64,000 nt of DNA from Streptomyces collinus Tu 365. Its GTDB lineage: Bacteria; Actinomycetota; Actinomycetes; Streptomycetales; Streptomycetaceae. Under the pieces are notes generated by a model. The model worked only from the letters and a program-made list of their open reading frames with translations. It did no database searches and was not told where the DNA came from. Of this stretch, positions 33,082 through 41,852 are shown piece by piece (the stretch's first letter is position 1; each line of letters opens with the position of its first letter). The DNA is taken from assembly GCF_000444875.1 (NCBI RefSeq), contig NC_021985.1:5662170-5726169 (forward strand). The letters are read 5' to 3'. The position numbers were made by a program, and so were the translations under genes.

Positions 33082-36000
33082 ATGCCCGGGATGCGCCTGG
33101 ACGAGCTGATCGGCAAGCTGCGCCAGGGCGGGCTCGACCCCACCGCCGAGGACGTGGCGGACGCGGTCTGGCTGGCCCGGCGGCTCGGCGCGGCACCCCC
33201 GAGCGAGGCGCGCGGACAGCCCGACGGGACCCTCGACGGCGCACCGGCGGCGGACACGGAGCGCACCGGGGACGCGCCCGACGCGCCCCACACGCACGGC
33301 GGGGGCGACGCCGACTCCGCGCGGGGTGCCACGGGCCGAGGCGCCGCACGCTCCGCCGACGGCGCGTCGCCCGACTCCGGCCCGGCCGGGCCCCCGGCCG
33401 ACGCCCCCGCCGCTCCGGTGCCGCTGCTCACCCCCGGCCTCGGCGCGCGCCCGCCGGCCGCCGCCCCGGCCGCCTTCCCGGTCCGCGCGCCCGCCGCCGC
33501 GGCTCTGCCCGGACTGCTCGGCCTGGAGAAGGCGCTGCGCGCCCTCGGCCGCTACCGGGTCGCCTCCGCCCGCTCCGGGGACGAGCGCATCGACGAGGAG
33601 GCCACCGCCGACCGCGCCGCCGCCAGCGGCATCCTGCTCCCGGTCACCCGTCCCGGCCGCCGCCGGCGCTGCGACGTCCAGCTCCTGATGGACACCGGGC
33701 CCGCCATGGCCGTCTGGGGGCGGCTGGTCGAGGAACTGCGCCAGGCCTGCCAGCAGTCCGGCGCGTTCGCCTCCGTCCGCGTCCACCACCTGTACGCCGA
33801 CGACTCCGGCGTCCCCCTGATCGGGACGACGGCGGGCCCGGGCCGGCACACCCGGCTGCGCCCGGCCGACGAGCTGCACGATCCCACCGGGCGCCGGATC
33901 ACCTTCGTCATCAGCGACTGCGTCGGCCCGCTGTGGCAGAACGGCAGCGCCCAGCGCCTGCTGCACCACTGGCCCCGCACCGCCCCGCTGGCCGTCGTCC
34001 AGCCGCTGCCGCCCCGGCTGTGGGGGCGCACCGCGCTGCCCGCCGAGCCGGGTCTGCTCGTGCGCCCCGCCGAGGTCGGCGGCCGGCTCGGCTTCCGGCC
34101 CGACGACGAGCCCTGGGAGGAACCGGCGCCCGGGGCCCGGCCCGTGCCGGTGCTCCAGCCCACCCCGGAGGCGTTCGAGGCCTTCGCCCGGCTGCTGGGC
34201 GGCGCCGGCCCCACCAGCGAGCGGGCCTGGGCGGCCCTCACCGACCCGGCCACGCCCCCGCCGGCGGCCCCGGCCCCCGCCGCACCGGCCGCGCGCAGCG
34301 ACCACGACCTGCTGCGCGCCTTCCGCGCCGGAGCCTCGCCCGGCGCGCTGCGGCTGGCCGTCTACCTCGCCGCGGCCCCGCTCACGCTGCCCGTGATGCA
34401 ACTGGTCCAGCGGGCCATGCTGCCCGACACGGGCCCGATGGAACTGGCGGAGGTGCTGCTCGGCGGGCTGCTCAGGCAGCTCCCCGGCACCGAGGACCAC
34501 CCGTGCTTCGCCTACCCGGGCCGGGTGCAGGACCTGCTGCTGTCCTCCCTCGACCAGGACACCGCCGGACTCGTGCTCAAGCACTGCTCCGCCTACGTGG
34601 AACGGCACTTCGGCAGGGGCACCCGCAACTTCGCCGCCCTCGCCGCCGCCCGGCTCGCCGACCACGATCCGGGGGCCGGCGCCGGGCCGCTGCCCGAGGG
34701 CAGCGGATCACCGGGGGACGGCGGCAGCGTCGAGGCCGAGCTGTTCGCCAGCATCCCGGCCCGGGTGCTGCGCTTCTACCTGCCCGACCTGGTCACGCCC
34801 GACCCGCTGACCGAGGCGGAGCGGCTGCTCGGCCAGTGGCGCCGGCTGGCCGACCCGGAGGTGCTGCGCCGGGCCCGTGAGCAGGCCCTGGCGGCGGTCG
34901 CGCCGGGCACCGCGCCCGGCGGCCCCCGGCCCCACCTGGTGCTCGGCCGGATCCTGCGCGCCGAGGCGGGCACGGCCGCCGCGCGGACCACGGGCGGCCG
35001 CGCGGACCTCCTGCGCGAGGCCGCGACCGCGCTCGCCGCGGCCCACGCGGCGGCCTCCGGCGACAGCCGGGAGCGGGCGGAGGCGGCCCTGGAACTGGCC
35101 GGCTGCCGCCGCGAGCTGTGGCAGCTCACGGCGGAGAGCGACCCGCTCGCGCGGGCCCTGGACGTCCTCGACCCCGGCCTCGCACCCTGGCCCATGCTGA
35201 CCGAACGGGCACGAGAGTGGTTCTCGGCCCGGCCCACCGACGACCGGGAACCCGCGGGCGACGACCAGGTGTTCCGTGGCGACACCCAGCGCGAGGACGG
35301 TGCGCTCCGCGACGGCGAGGCGCTCCGCGACGGCGAGGCGCTCCGCGACGGCGAGGCGCTTCGCGACGGTGACGCGCGCCCTGGCGATGACGCGGGCCCC
35401 GGCGACGACGCGCTTCGCGACGGCGGTGCGCGCCCCGGCGGTGAGGCGCCTCGCGACGGCGACGACGGACTCCGCGACGGTGAGGCAGTTCGCGACGGTG
35501 ACGCGCGCCCCGGCGGTGAGGCGCTCCCTGGCGGTGACGCGCGCCCCGGCGACGACGCGCTTCGCGACGGCGGTGCGCTTCGCGACGGCGGTGCGCTTCG
35601 CGACGGTGACGCGCGCCCCGGCGGTGACGCGCACCCCGAGCCCGGCACCGACCCGGCCGCGCCCGACGCCCACCCGGCCGCCCCGGTCACCGGGGCGCCC
35701 GCCTCCCAGCCGCAGCTTGACGCCCTGGTCACCGGAGTGCCCGCCCCCGGGCCGCAGGATGACGCCCTGGTCACCGGAGTGCCCGCCCCCGGGCCGCAGG
35801 ATGACGCTTCCGTCACCGGGGCGCCCGCCCCCGGGCCGCAGGATGACGCTTCCGTCACCGGGGCGCCCGCCCCCCGGCCCCAGGACGACGTCACCGCCAC
35901 CGCCGCGCGCACACCCCGGCCCCAGGACGACGCCACCGGCACCGAGGTGCCCGTGCCCCGGGGCAGGGGCCGGGGTGGCGTCCCCTGGGCCGTCACCGCG

Positions 36001-37053
36001 CACCGGTCCCGGCTGCTGTTGCGCGGCAGGATCCTGCTCGATCTGCGGCATCCCGGTGCCGCCGCCGGCGAACTGCGCGAAGCCTGCGCGCTGCTGGACG
36101 CCGAGGCGGCCGGCGACGCCGTACGCGCGCCCGCGCTGCTCGAACTGGCCCGGGCGCTGCGGGAGTCCGGCGCCGAGGACGGCGAGACCCGGCGGGCCCT
36201 GCTGCGCGCCCGGCGGTCCGCCGGGGACGACCCTGGTCTGCTGCTGCCCTGCCTGGCCGCGCTGGCCGCCTTCCACGACGCGGCGGGCGAGGCCCGGGAG
36301 GCCGACGCCGCGTACGAGCGGGCCGCCCTGCTCGCCCCCGCGGAGGGCGCCCTGCGCTGCCGGCTGCTCACCTCCTGGGGCGAGTCGCTGCTGCGGCGGG
36401 CCTCCGCGCGCGACGGCGCGGGAACCGTGGACCGGGCCGAGCAGGTCCTGCGCGAGGCGCTGAAGTCGCTGCCCGCCCGGTCCACGCAGCGCGGCCGCCT
36501 GCAGGGCCTGGTCGGCAGCGCGCTGGCCCAGCGGTTCCGCCACCTGGGCTTCCTGCCCGACCTGTTCGAGAGCCGGCACCTGCTCGGCCAGGCGTTGCGC
36601 GCGGCGGCCGACGCCGCCGTACGGGCCGAGGTGTGGCTGCAGCTGGGCCGGGTGCGGCTGGAGGGCTGGTACCACGCCGGAGCGCCGGTGCTGATGGACG
36701 CGCTCCAGGCGTACGAGAACGCCGAACGGGAGGCGCAGTCGGCGTACGGGGCCGACCCCGGTTCGGTGACGGCGGCCCGGGCCAGGTACGGCAGCGGGAC
36801 GGTGCTCGCGCTGATGGGCCGGCCCGGCGCGGCACGCGGCGCGTACCGGGCGGCACGCGACCAGTGGCAGCGGCTGGTGGCCGCGCTGCGGGAGGTGGAC
36901 TGGGCGGACGTCGAGCTGTCCCGCGCCGCGCCCGCGGACCCGCTCGCGAGCGCGGGCCGGCTGATGCCGGAGGAACAGTGGCGCGAAGCGGCTCCGCCGT
37001 GGTGGCCTTGGACTCAGGAGTGGAACAACTCGGCCGAGCTTGACCGGAGTTGA
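33082..37053 (+). CDS. Giant SAV_2336-type vWA-like protein with repeats
   Basis: This 1323-residue protein has an N-terminal disordered linker (residues ~40-150), a vWA-like domain with a degenerate MIDAS (LLMDTGPAM, Asp204; FVISDCVGPLWQ) and an alpha-helical middle (AVYLAAAPLTLPVMQLVQRA). Two hypervariable repeat arrays occupy residues ~737-952, and a TPR-like C-terminal region (LASAGRLMPEEQWREAAPPW at the end) follows. It matches SAV_2336-N-domain proteins encoded next to MoxR and VMAP proteins. It should bridge the ATPase and effector. The repeats are described separately. ATG 33082 lies 7 bp after the ATPase stop. Confidence 0.82.
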   Translation: MPGMRLDELIGKLRQGGLDPTAEDVADAVWLARRLGAAPPSEARGQPDGTLDGAPAADTERTGDAPDAPHTHGGGDADSARGATGRGAARSADGASPDSGPAGPPADAPAAPVPLLTPGLGARPPAAAPAAFPVRAPAAAALPGLLGLEKALRALGRYRVASARSGDERIDEEATADRAAASGILLPVTRPGRRRRCDVQLLMDTGPAMAVWGRLVEELRQACQQSGAFASVRVHHLYADDSGVPLIGTTAGPGRHTRLRPADELHDPTGRRITFVISDCVGPLWQNGSAQRLLHHWPRTAPLAVVQPLPPRLWGRTALPAEPGLLVRPAEVGGRLGFRPDDEPWEEPAPGARPVPVLQPTPEAFEAFARLLGGAGPTSERAWAALTDPATPPPAAPAPAAPAARSDHDLLRAFRAGASPGALRLAVYLAAAPLTLPVMQLVQRAMLPDTGPMELAEVLLGGLLRQLPGTEDHPCFAYPGRVQDLLLSSLDQDTAGLVLKHCSAYVERHFGRGTRNFAALAAARLADHDPGAGAGPLPEGSGSPGDGGSVEAELFASIPARVLRFYLPDLVTPDPLTEAERLLGQWRRLADPEVLRRAREQALAAVAPGTAPGGPRPHLVLGRILRAEAGTAAARTTGGRADLLREAATALAAAHAAASGDSRERAEAALELAGCRRELWQLTAESDPLARALDVLDPGLAPWPMLTERAREWFSARPTDDREPAGDDQVFRGDTQREDGALRDGEALRDGEALRDGEALRDGDARPGDDAGPGDDALRDGGARPGGEAPRDGDDGLRDGEAVRDGDARPGGEALPGGDARPGDDALRDGGALRDGGALRDGDARPGGDAHPEPGTDPAAPDAHPAAPVTGAPASQPQLDALVTGVPAPGPQDDALVTGVPAPGPQDDASVTGAPAPGPQDDASVTGAPAPRPQDDVTATAARTPRPQDDATGTEVPVPRGRGRGGVPWAVTAHRSRLLLRGRILLDLRHPGAAAGELREACALLDAEAAGDAVRAPALLELARALRESGAEDGETRRALLRARRSAGDDPGLLLPCLAALAAFHDAAGEAREADAAYERAALLAPAEGALRCRLLTSWGESLLRRASARDGAGTVDRAEQVLREALKSLPARSTQRGRLQGLVGSALAQRFRHLGFLPDLFESRHLLGQALRAAADAAVRAEVWLQLGRVRLEGWYHAGAPVLMDALQAYENAEREAQSAYGADPGSVTAARARYGSGTVLALMGRPGAARGAYRAARDQWQRLVAALREVDWADVELSRAAPADPLASAGRLMPEEQWREAAPPWWPWTQEWNNSAELDRS
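35290..35634 (+). repeat. In-frame 18-bp (6-residue) repeat array, 19 units
   Basis: Units such as RDGEAL, RDGGAL, PGDDAL and RDGDAR follow one another without a break (one unit has 7 residues). Three RDGEAL units in a row are near-identical in DNA. The array is in frame, so unit gain or loss by slippage keeps the protein intact. Confidence 0.9.
35686..35937 (+). repeat. In-frame 42-bp (14-residue) repeat array, six units
   Basis: Units of the type VTGAPAPGPQDDAS occur six times, the first and last degenerate. Neighbouring copies are nearly identical in DNA, which points to recent tandem duplication inside the coding frame. Confidence 0.9.
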
Positions 37054-37144
37054 TCCCGGCCGGGTTTCTGCTTCCGGCCTGTCGGGAAGAACTGGGCAGC
37101 CGTCATGGCCGTGCGGGGCGGGCGTGGGGCAGGGAGGAGCCGAG

Positions 37145-37420
37145 GTGGGGGAGCCAAGGACACGGGGGGCCGGCCTCGGCCCGGGCGCCGCAGGGGGCCG
37201 CATCCCGCCCGACCTCACCGGCGTCGACCTGCGCACCTTGCGTGCCGCGGACGACCGGCAGCTCGTCGTGGCCGCGCTCCGGGTGCTGACCTCCGCCCAC
37301 CGGCTGCACGAGGTCTGGTACTCCGGCAGCGATCCCGACGGCGTGGCGGGGCAGGCCGCCGGGCATCCGTTTTCGGCCGCCTGCGTCCAGCCGTACACCG
37401 GCGAGGAACCCCGCGGATGA
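37145..37420 (+). CDS. Small protein in precursor position next to HExxH gene
   Basis: This 91-residue protein starts MGEPRTRGAGLGPGAAGGRI (GTG 37145 after GGGAGGAGC) and includes IPPDLTGVDLRTLRAADDRQ and HEVWYSGSDPDG. In Fxs systems a short FxSxx-COOH peptide (FxsA) stands here and is modified by the next enzyme. The DLRTLR segment resembles what I remember of such peptides, but the C-terminus (PYTGEEPRG) lacks the FxSxx ending. Its stop overlaps the HExxH gene start (ATGA), so the two are coupled. I treat it as a putative substrate without proof. An earlier TTG start (37040) is less likely. Confidence 0.55.
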   Translation: MGEPRTRGAGLGPGAAGGRIPPDLTGVDLRTLRAADDRQLVVAALRVLTSAHRLHEVWYSGSDPDGVAGQAAGHPFSAACVQPYTGEEPRG

Positions 37421-38613
37421 CCTCGGTGACCGTGCCCGGGCTCCTCACGGAACTCGCCGGCACCCGGCCGTCACCCGACGGCACCGCGGCACTGCGTGCC
37501 GTGCTGCACGCCCGCAGGCTCCTGACACTGAAGGCCCTCCTGCTGCGCTACGAGCGGCAGCGCGCCGAACTGCCGCCCGAGGCGTGCGCGCGCTTCGAAC
37601 GGGACTGGGCCCTGCTGGAGACGGCCGAACGCACGGACGCCGACGCCGTCCGCGAGGTGGTCGACTACCCCATGACCGGAGCCTGGCTGACCGAGGCGCT
37701 CGCCGCGCCGCCCGGCCCGCCCTTCGAGCGGCACTTGGCCCACCTCGGCGGACTGGCCGCCGCCGCGGCCGTCCGGGCCGGCTGCCGCCGCGATGTGACG
37801 CGCGTCGATCCCCCTGACCCGCTGCACCTGCCCGGCCTCGGCACCCTGCGCGGGCCCGCCGCCGGGCCGCCCGGCACCACCGCTGTCGCCGGCAGCGACC
37901 CCGCCTGGACGCCGCTGGCCCCGCTGACGGCCGGCGCCGTCCTCGACGACCTCGACCCGTACCGGGTGCCGGCCGCCGGGATCGGCCCCGGCGCGCTGCG
38001 GGCGGCCGAGCGCGGCCGCGTCGACCACGAGCGCTGGAGCCGGCTCTGGCGCGCGGCGCACGCGCTGCTCGCCGCGGCCCACCCCGAGCGCGCCGCCGAG
38101 ACCCGGGCGACGGTGCGCGCCCTCGTCCCGCTGGAACGCCCCGGCCCGACCGCCGGCCCCCCGATCAGCGCGACACGCCGGGCCGCCCCCGGCGCGGTCC
38201 TCGCCGAACCGCCCCGGGACGCGGGCGCCCTCGCCGACCTCCTGGTGCACGAGACGCACCACACCAAGCTGGCCGCGATCGGGGAGGCCGTGCCGCTGCT
38301 GCGGCCGGGCGCGGACACCCTGCACCGGGTCGCCTGGCGGCCGGACCCGCGGCCGGTGTCCGGCGTGCTGCAGGGCGCCTACGCGCATCTGGCGCTGCTC
38401 GACCTGTGGTGGCGGGCCCGGGCGGGACCGGCCGTGCCCCCGGGGTGGCGGCTGCACGCGCACAGCCGGTTCGAAGCCCACCGGGACGAGGTCGCCGAGG
38501 CCTTGTCGATCCTGCGCGATTCAAGTGAACTGACCTCTGCGGGAAGGGAGTTCGTTCGTGGCATGGACCGGCACCTGGCCCGGCTCGGCACACTGACCCG
38601 GCACCCGGCATGA
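37417..38613 (+). CDS. HExxH-type putative peptide-modification protein
   Basis: The 398-residue protein starts MTSVTVPGLLTELAGTRPSP. It has the motif ADLLVHETHHTKLAAIGEAV, with His278, Glu279 and His282 as HExxH metal ligands, and ends RFEAHRDEVAEALSILRDSS. This is the 'HEXXH motif putative peptide modification' family; related domains fused to radical SAM enzymes are iron/2-oxoglutarate beta-hydroxylases. No radical SAM CxxxCxxC is in this protein or elsewhere in the window, so it acts alone here. The start overlaps the putative precursor gene. Confidence 0.8.
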   Translation: MTSVTVPGLLTELAGTRPSPDGTAALRAVLHARRLLTLKALLLRYERQRAELPPEACARFERDWALLETAERTDADAVREVVDYPMTGAWLTEALAAPPGPPFERHLAHLGGLAAAAAVRAGCRRDVTRVDPPDPLHLPGLGTLRGPAAGPPGTTAVAGSDPAWTPLAPLTAGAVLDDLDPYRVPAAGIGPGALRAAERGRVDHERWSRLWRAAHALLAAAHPERAAETRATVRALVPLERPGPTAGPPISATRRAAPGAVLAEPPRDAGALADLLVHETHHTKLAAIGEAVPLLRPGADTLHRVAWRPDPRPVSGVLQGAYAHLALLDLWWRARAGPAVPPGWRLHAHSRFEAHRDEVAEALSILRDSSELTSAGREFVRGMDRHLARLGTLTRHPA

Positions 38614-38692
38614 CGCGGTGTAGAGGTCCGGTTGCGTTACGTTATGCATGCGGTCGCCCAGCGTGGGACGGCGGCGGGAACAGGGAGCGGTC

Positions 38693-41600
38693 ATGGCGGA
38701 GCAGCGGCGGTCGGGCGGAGACGGTCCTGGGGCACCGGAGCACTTTCTGGTGGTCTTCCCCGGATACCACCGCTCCTGGGCGGCATGGATCGCGTACTGC
38801 CTGGAGCGCCAGGGCCACCGCACCACCCTGCAGCGCTGGGACCCGCCGCGCGAGGCGTCCCTGGAGGACTCCCTCGGCGACCTGCTGCTGTCCAGCGGAC
38901 GCATCCTGCTCGTGCTCAACGACTGGTTCTTCGAACTGGGCCCCCGCCCCGCCGGCGAGTGGAACGACGTCCTGCGCGGCTTCGTCGCCGCGCACGCCGA
39001 ACGCTTCGCCGCCGTCAACCTGACCAACCGGCCGCTGCTGCCGGCCACGGCGGTGCTGGAGCCGGCCAGCCTGTGGGGGCTGAGCGAGGAGGCCGCCGAG
39101 GAGCGGCTGCTGGGCCGGCTCGCCCTGGAGCGCCGCCGGGTCCCGAAGGCGCTGCCCGGCCGGGTCCGCTACCCCGACAACCGGTGCGACATCTGGGGCG
39201 AGGTGCCGCGCCGCAACTCGCGCTTCACCGGGCGCGACGACCTGCTCAACGACATCCACCAGCGCCTCGCGGACGCCGAGCAGGGCGCCGCCGCCTGCAC
39301 CCTGCTCGGCATGTCCGGCATCGGCAAGACCCAGCTGGCGGCCGAGTACGCGCACCGCTTCAGCACCGACTACGACCTGGTGTGGTGGGTCAACTCCGAC
39401 GACCGCAACATCCAGCGCGACCGTCTCGGCGAACTCGCCGTGGAGCTCGGACTGCCCATCGGCGGCGAGCCCGGCGAGCGCATCCGGGCCGTGCGGGACG
39501 CCCTGCGACGCGGCGAGCCGTACAACAACTGGCTGCTGGTCTTCGACGGCTGGGACGACACCGAGGGGGTCAGCGCCCTGCTCCCGCAGGGCAGCGGCCA
39601 CGTCCTCGTCACCTCCCGCAACCGCGCCTGGAGCGAACACGGCGAAGTGGTGCAGGTGCCCACCTTCCTGCGCAGCGAGTCCACCGCCTACCTGATGCGC
39701 CGCGCGCCGCACATCACCGCGACCGAGGCCAACGAGGTCGCCGAGGAGTTCGGTGACGTGCCGCTGCCGCTGGTGCAGGCCGCCTCCTGGCTCGGCGAGT
39801 CCGGCATGGACGTGCCCGAGTACCTGCGCATGGTGCGCGAGGGCAGCCTGTCCACCGTGGACGAACCGGCCTCCGGGGAGGACTTCCCGCAGTCCTCGCT
39901 GACCTCCTGGTCGATACTGCTCAACCGGTTGCGCGGCGCCCAGCCGCAGGCCATCGACGTCCTCAGCCTCTGCACCTCGTTCGCGCCCGGCCGGATCCCG
40001 CTCGGCCTGATCCGGGCCTACCCGCGCGCCGACCTCCCCGAGGAACTGCGCTGGATGGCCACCGACCTGCCGGCCTGGACCCGGGCGCTGGACACCCTGG
40101 TCAACTACTCGGTGCTGACCCGGGAGACGCGCGGGCCGGTGGGCGCCGAGATGGGCCCGCACCAGGAGTCGGTCCACATGCACCGGCTCGTCCACGACAT
40201 CGTCTCCAAGCTGACCAGCGAGGACAGCCGCACCCGGCACCGCCGGGCGGTGCGCACCCTGCTCGCCGAGGCCGACCCCGGCAACCCGGCGGACAGCCGG
40301 ACCTGGCCCCGCTACGCCGAACTGCTGCCGCACCTCGAACCGTCCGGCGCCCTGGCCAGCAACCAGCCCCGGGTGCAGGAGCTGCTGCTGAACTGCCTGC
40401 GCTACTGCGTGCGCAGCGGCGAGTACAACAGCGGTCTCGACCTGGTCCGCAAGATCCGCGAGGCGTGGTCGCAGTTCATGGACCCGCTGGCCCAGCCGGT
40501 GCTGGACCTCACCACCCAGCAGAGCAACATGCTGCGGGCCAGCGGCAGGTTCCGCGACGCCTACGACCTCGACCACGCCGCCCTGGACAAGCTCCGGGCG
40601 GCCCCGCAGCCCAACGTGCTCGGTGAACTCGTCACCCGCAGCGCCATGGCGGCCAGCCTGCGCCACCTGGGCCGCTACCGGGAGGCCCACGACCTCCAGC
40701 GCGAGGTCCTGGCCGGCAACGAGCGCCTCCTCGGCCAGGACGAGCCCCCCACCCTGGTGGCCCGGCACAACCTGGGCGTCGGACTGCGCCTGCTCGGCCG
40801 CTACGCGGAGGCGTACGAACTCGACCTGGAGACGCTGGCCCGCCGCGAGAGCGTACTGCGCGCCCGGCACATCACCACCCTGAACTCGGGCAACGCCGTC
40901 ACCCACGGCCTGCGCCTGCTGGGCCGCTACCGCGACGCGCTGGTCCGGCAGGAGCCCGTGGTCCGGCTCCATGTGCAGGTGCTCGGCCCGCAGCACCCGC
41001 AGACCCTGGAGGCCCGCGCCCAGCTCGCCATGTGCCGCCGCCGCGAGGGCAGCCTCTCGCAGGAGGTGGGGCCGTCCATGGCGACCCTGCTGGAGCAGCT
41101 CGAGCAGCTGCACGGCCGCGAGCACTACCGCACCCTGGCGTTCCTCACCAACTACGGCAACTTCCTGCGGGAGCACGGCGACCTCAGCCAGGCCCGGGAC
41201 CTCATCGACGAGGCCGAGGCCGGCTACCGCTCCCTGCTCGGGCCGGCCCACCCGGTGGCCACCGGCATGCTCTCCAACACCGGCCTGGTCATGCAGGCCG
41301 CGGGCGAACGCGCCGAGGCGATGGCCATGTTCGAGGCGGCCCTCGCCGGGCTCAGCGCCACGCTGGGCACCGAGCACCCCTGGGTCCTGGGCTGCGCGCT
41401 CAACGCGGCATCCGCCCGCAACTTCAACGGGCGGATCCCCGACGCCGTGGAGCTGAGCCGGGAGACCCTGCGCAGAGCCCAGCGGACCCTCGGCCCCCAG
41501 CACCCGCTCACGCTGTCCTGCCAGGTGGCGCTCGCCGCCGACCTGCGGGCCGCACGCGAACAGGAGGAGGCCGGGAAGCTGGAGGAGGACGGCCTCCTGG

Positions 41601-41695
41601 GCCTCACCCGCACCCTGGGCGCCCAGCACCCCCACACCATCTCGGCCCGCCAACGAACCCGCCCCTACTGGGACTTCGAAGCCTACCTGGGCTGA
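38693..41695 (+). CDS. fxsT: FxsT: TIR-like, NB-ARC and TPR protein
   Basis: The 1000-residue protein has an N-terminal TIR-like domain (residues 15-105: EHFLVVFPGYHRSWAAWIAY, LLLSSGRILLVLNDWFFELG), an NB-ARC/STAND ATPase with Walker A LLGMSGIGKT (204-213; GRDDLLNDIHQRLADAEQGA before it, HVLVTSRNRAWSE and LPLVQAASWLGES after) and about ten TPR-type repeats to the end (LGRYREAHDLQREVLAGNER type). It corresponds to the FxSxx-system TPR protein FxsT. The architecture is that of an NLR-like sensor: the TPRs detect, NTP binding switches, the TIR domain signals or degrades NAD. The catalytic Glu of TIR is not clear. Confidence 0.88.
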   Translation: MAEQRRSGGDGPGAPEHFLVVFPGYHRSWAAWIAYCLERQGHRTTLQRWDPPREASLEDSLGDLLLSSGRILLVLNDWFFELGPRPAGEWNDVLRGFVAAHAERFAAVNLTNRPLLPATAVLEPASLWGLSEEAAEERLLGRLALERRRVPKALPGRVRYPDNRCDIWGEVPRRNSRFTGRDDLLNDIHQRLADAEQGAAACTLLGMSGIGKTQLAAEYAHRFSTDYDLVWWVNSDDRNIQRDRLGELAVELGLPIGGEPGERIRAVRDALRRGEPYNNWLLVFDGWDDTEGVSALLPQGSGHVLVTSRNRAWSEHGEVVQVPTFLRSESTAYLMRRAPHITATEANEVAEEFGDVPLPLVQAASWLGESGMDVPEYLRMVREGSLSTVDEPASGEDFPQSSLTSWSILLNRLRGAQPQAIDVLSLCTSFAPGRIPLGLIRAYPRADLPEELRWMATDLPAWTRALDTLVNYSVLTRETRGPVGAEMGPHQESVHMHRLVHDIVSKLTSEDSRTRHRRAVRTLLAEADPGNPADSRTWPRYAELLPHLEPSGALASNQPRVQELLLNCLRYCVRSGEYNSGLDLVRKIREAWSQFMDPLAQPVLDLTTQQSNMLRASGRFRDAYDLDHAALDKLRAAPQPNVLGELVTRSAMAASLRHLGRYREAHDLQREVLAGNERLLGQDEPPTLVARHNLGVGLRLLGRYAEAYELDLETLARRESVLRARHITTLNSGNAVTHGLRLLGRYRDALVRQEPVVRLHVQVLGPQHPQTLEARAQLAMCRRREGSLSQEVGPSMATLLEQLEQLHGREHYRTLAFLTNYGNFLREHGDLSQARDLIDEAEAGYRSLLGPAHPVATGMLSNTGLVMQAAGERAEAMAMFEAALAGLSATLGTEHPWVLGCALNAASARNFNGRIPDAVELSRETLRRAQRTLGPQHPLTLSCQVALAADLRAAREQEEAGKLEEDGLLGLTRTLGAQHPHTISARQRTRPYWDFEAYLG

Positions 41696-41696
41696 A

Positions 41697-41714
41697 GCGC
41701 CCCCGAAGGGGCGC
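41697..41714. repeat. Short hairpin element common in streptomycete intergenic DNA
   Basis: GCGCCCC-CGAA-GGGGCGC is followed by GGGGAAC, directly behind the fxsT stop. From memory this type of hairpin, with the trailing GGGGAAC, is scattered through Streptomyces genomes. It may act as a terminator. Confidence 0.6.
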
Positions 41715-41786
41715 GGGGAACGGCGCGAACAACCCCCACGAACCAGCACCCGCGCACGCCCCGAACACCCCCTCCGAGCAGGCGAA

Positions 41787-41822
41787 GGGCCCGGTACCGA
41801 GCGGAAACTCGGCACCGGGCCC
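41787..41822. terminator. Terminator between convergent fxsT and kgd
   Basis: GGGCCCGGTACCGAG pairs with CTCGGCACCGGGCCC with a single A-C mismatch around the loop CGGAAA. The 157-bp gap thus holds two hairpins that separate the two transcripts. Confidence 0.75.
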
Positions 41823-41852
41823 CAGGAGATCAGCGGCCGAACCGCCGGAGGC

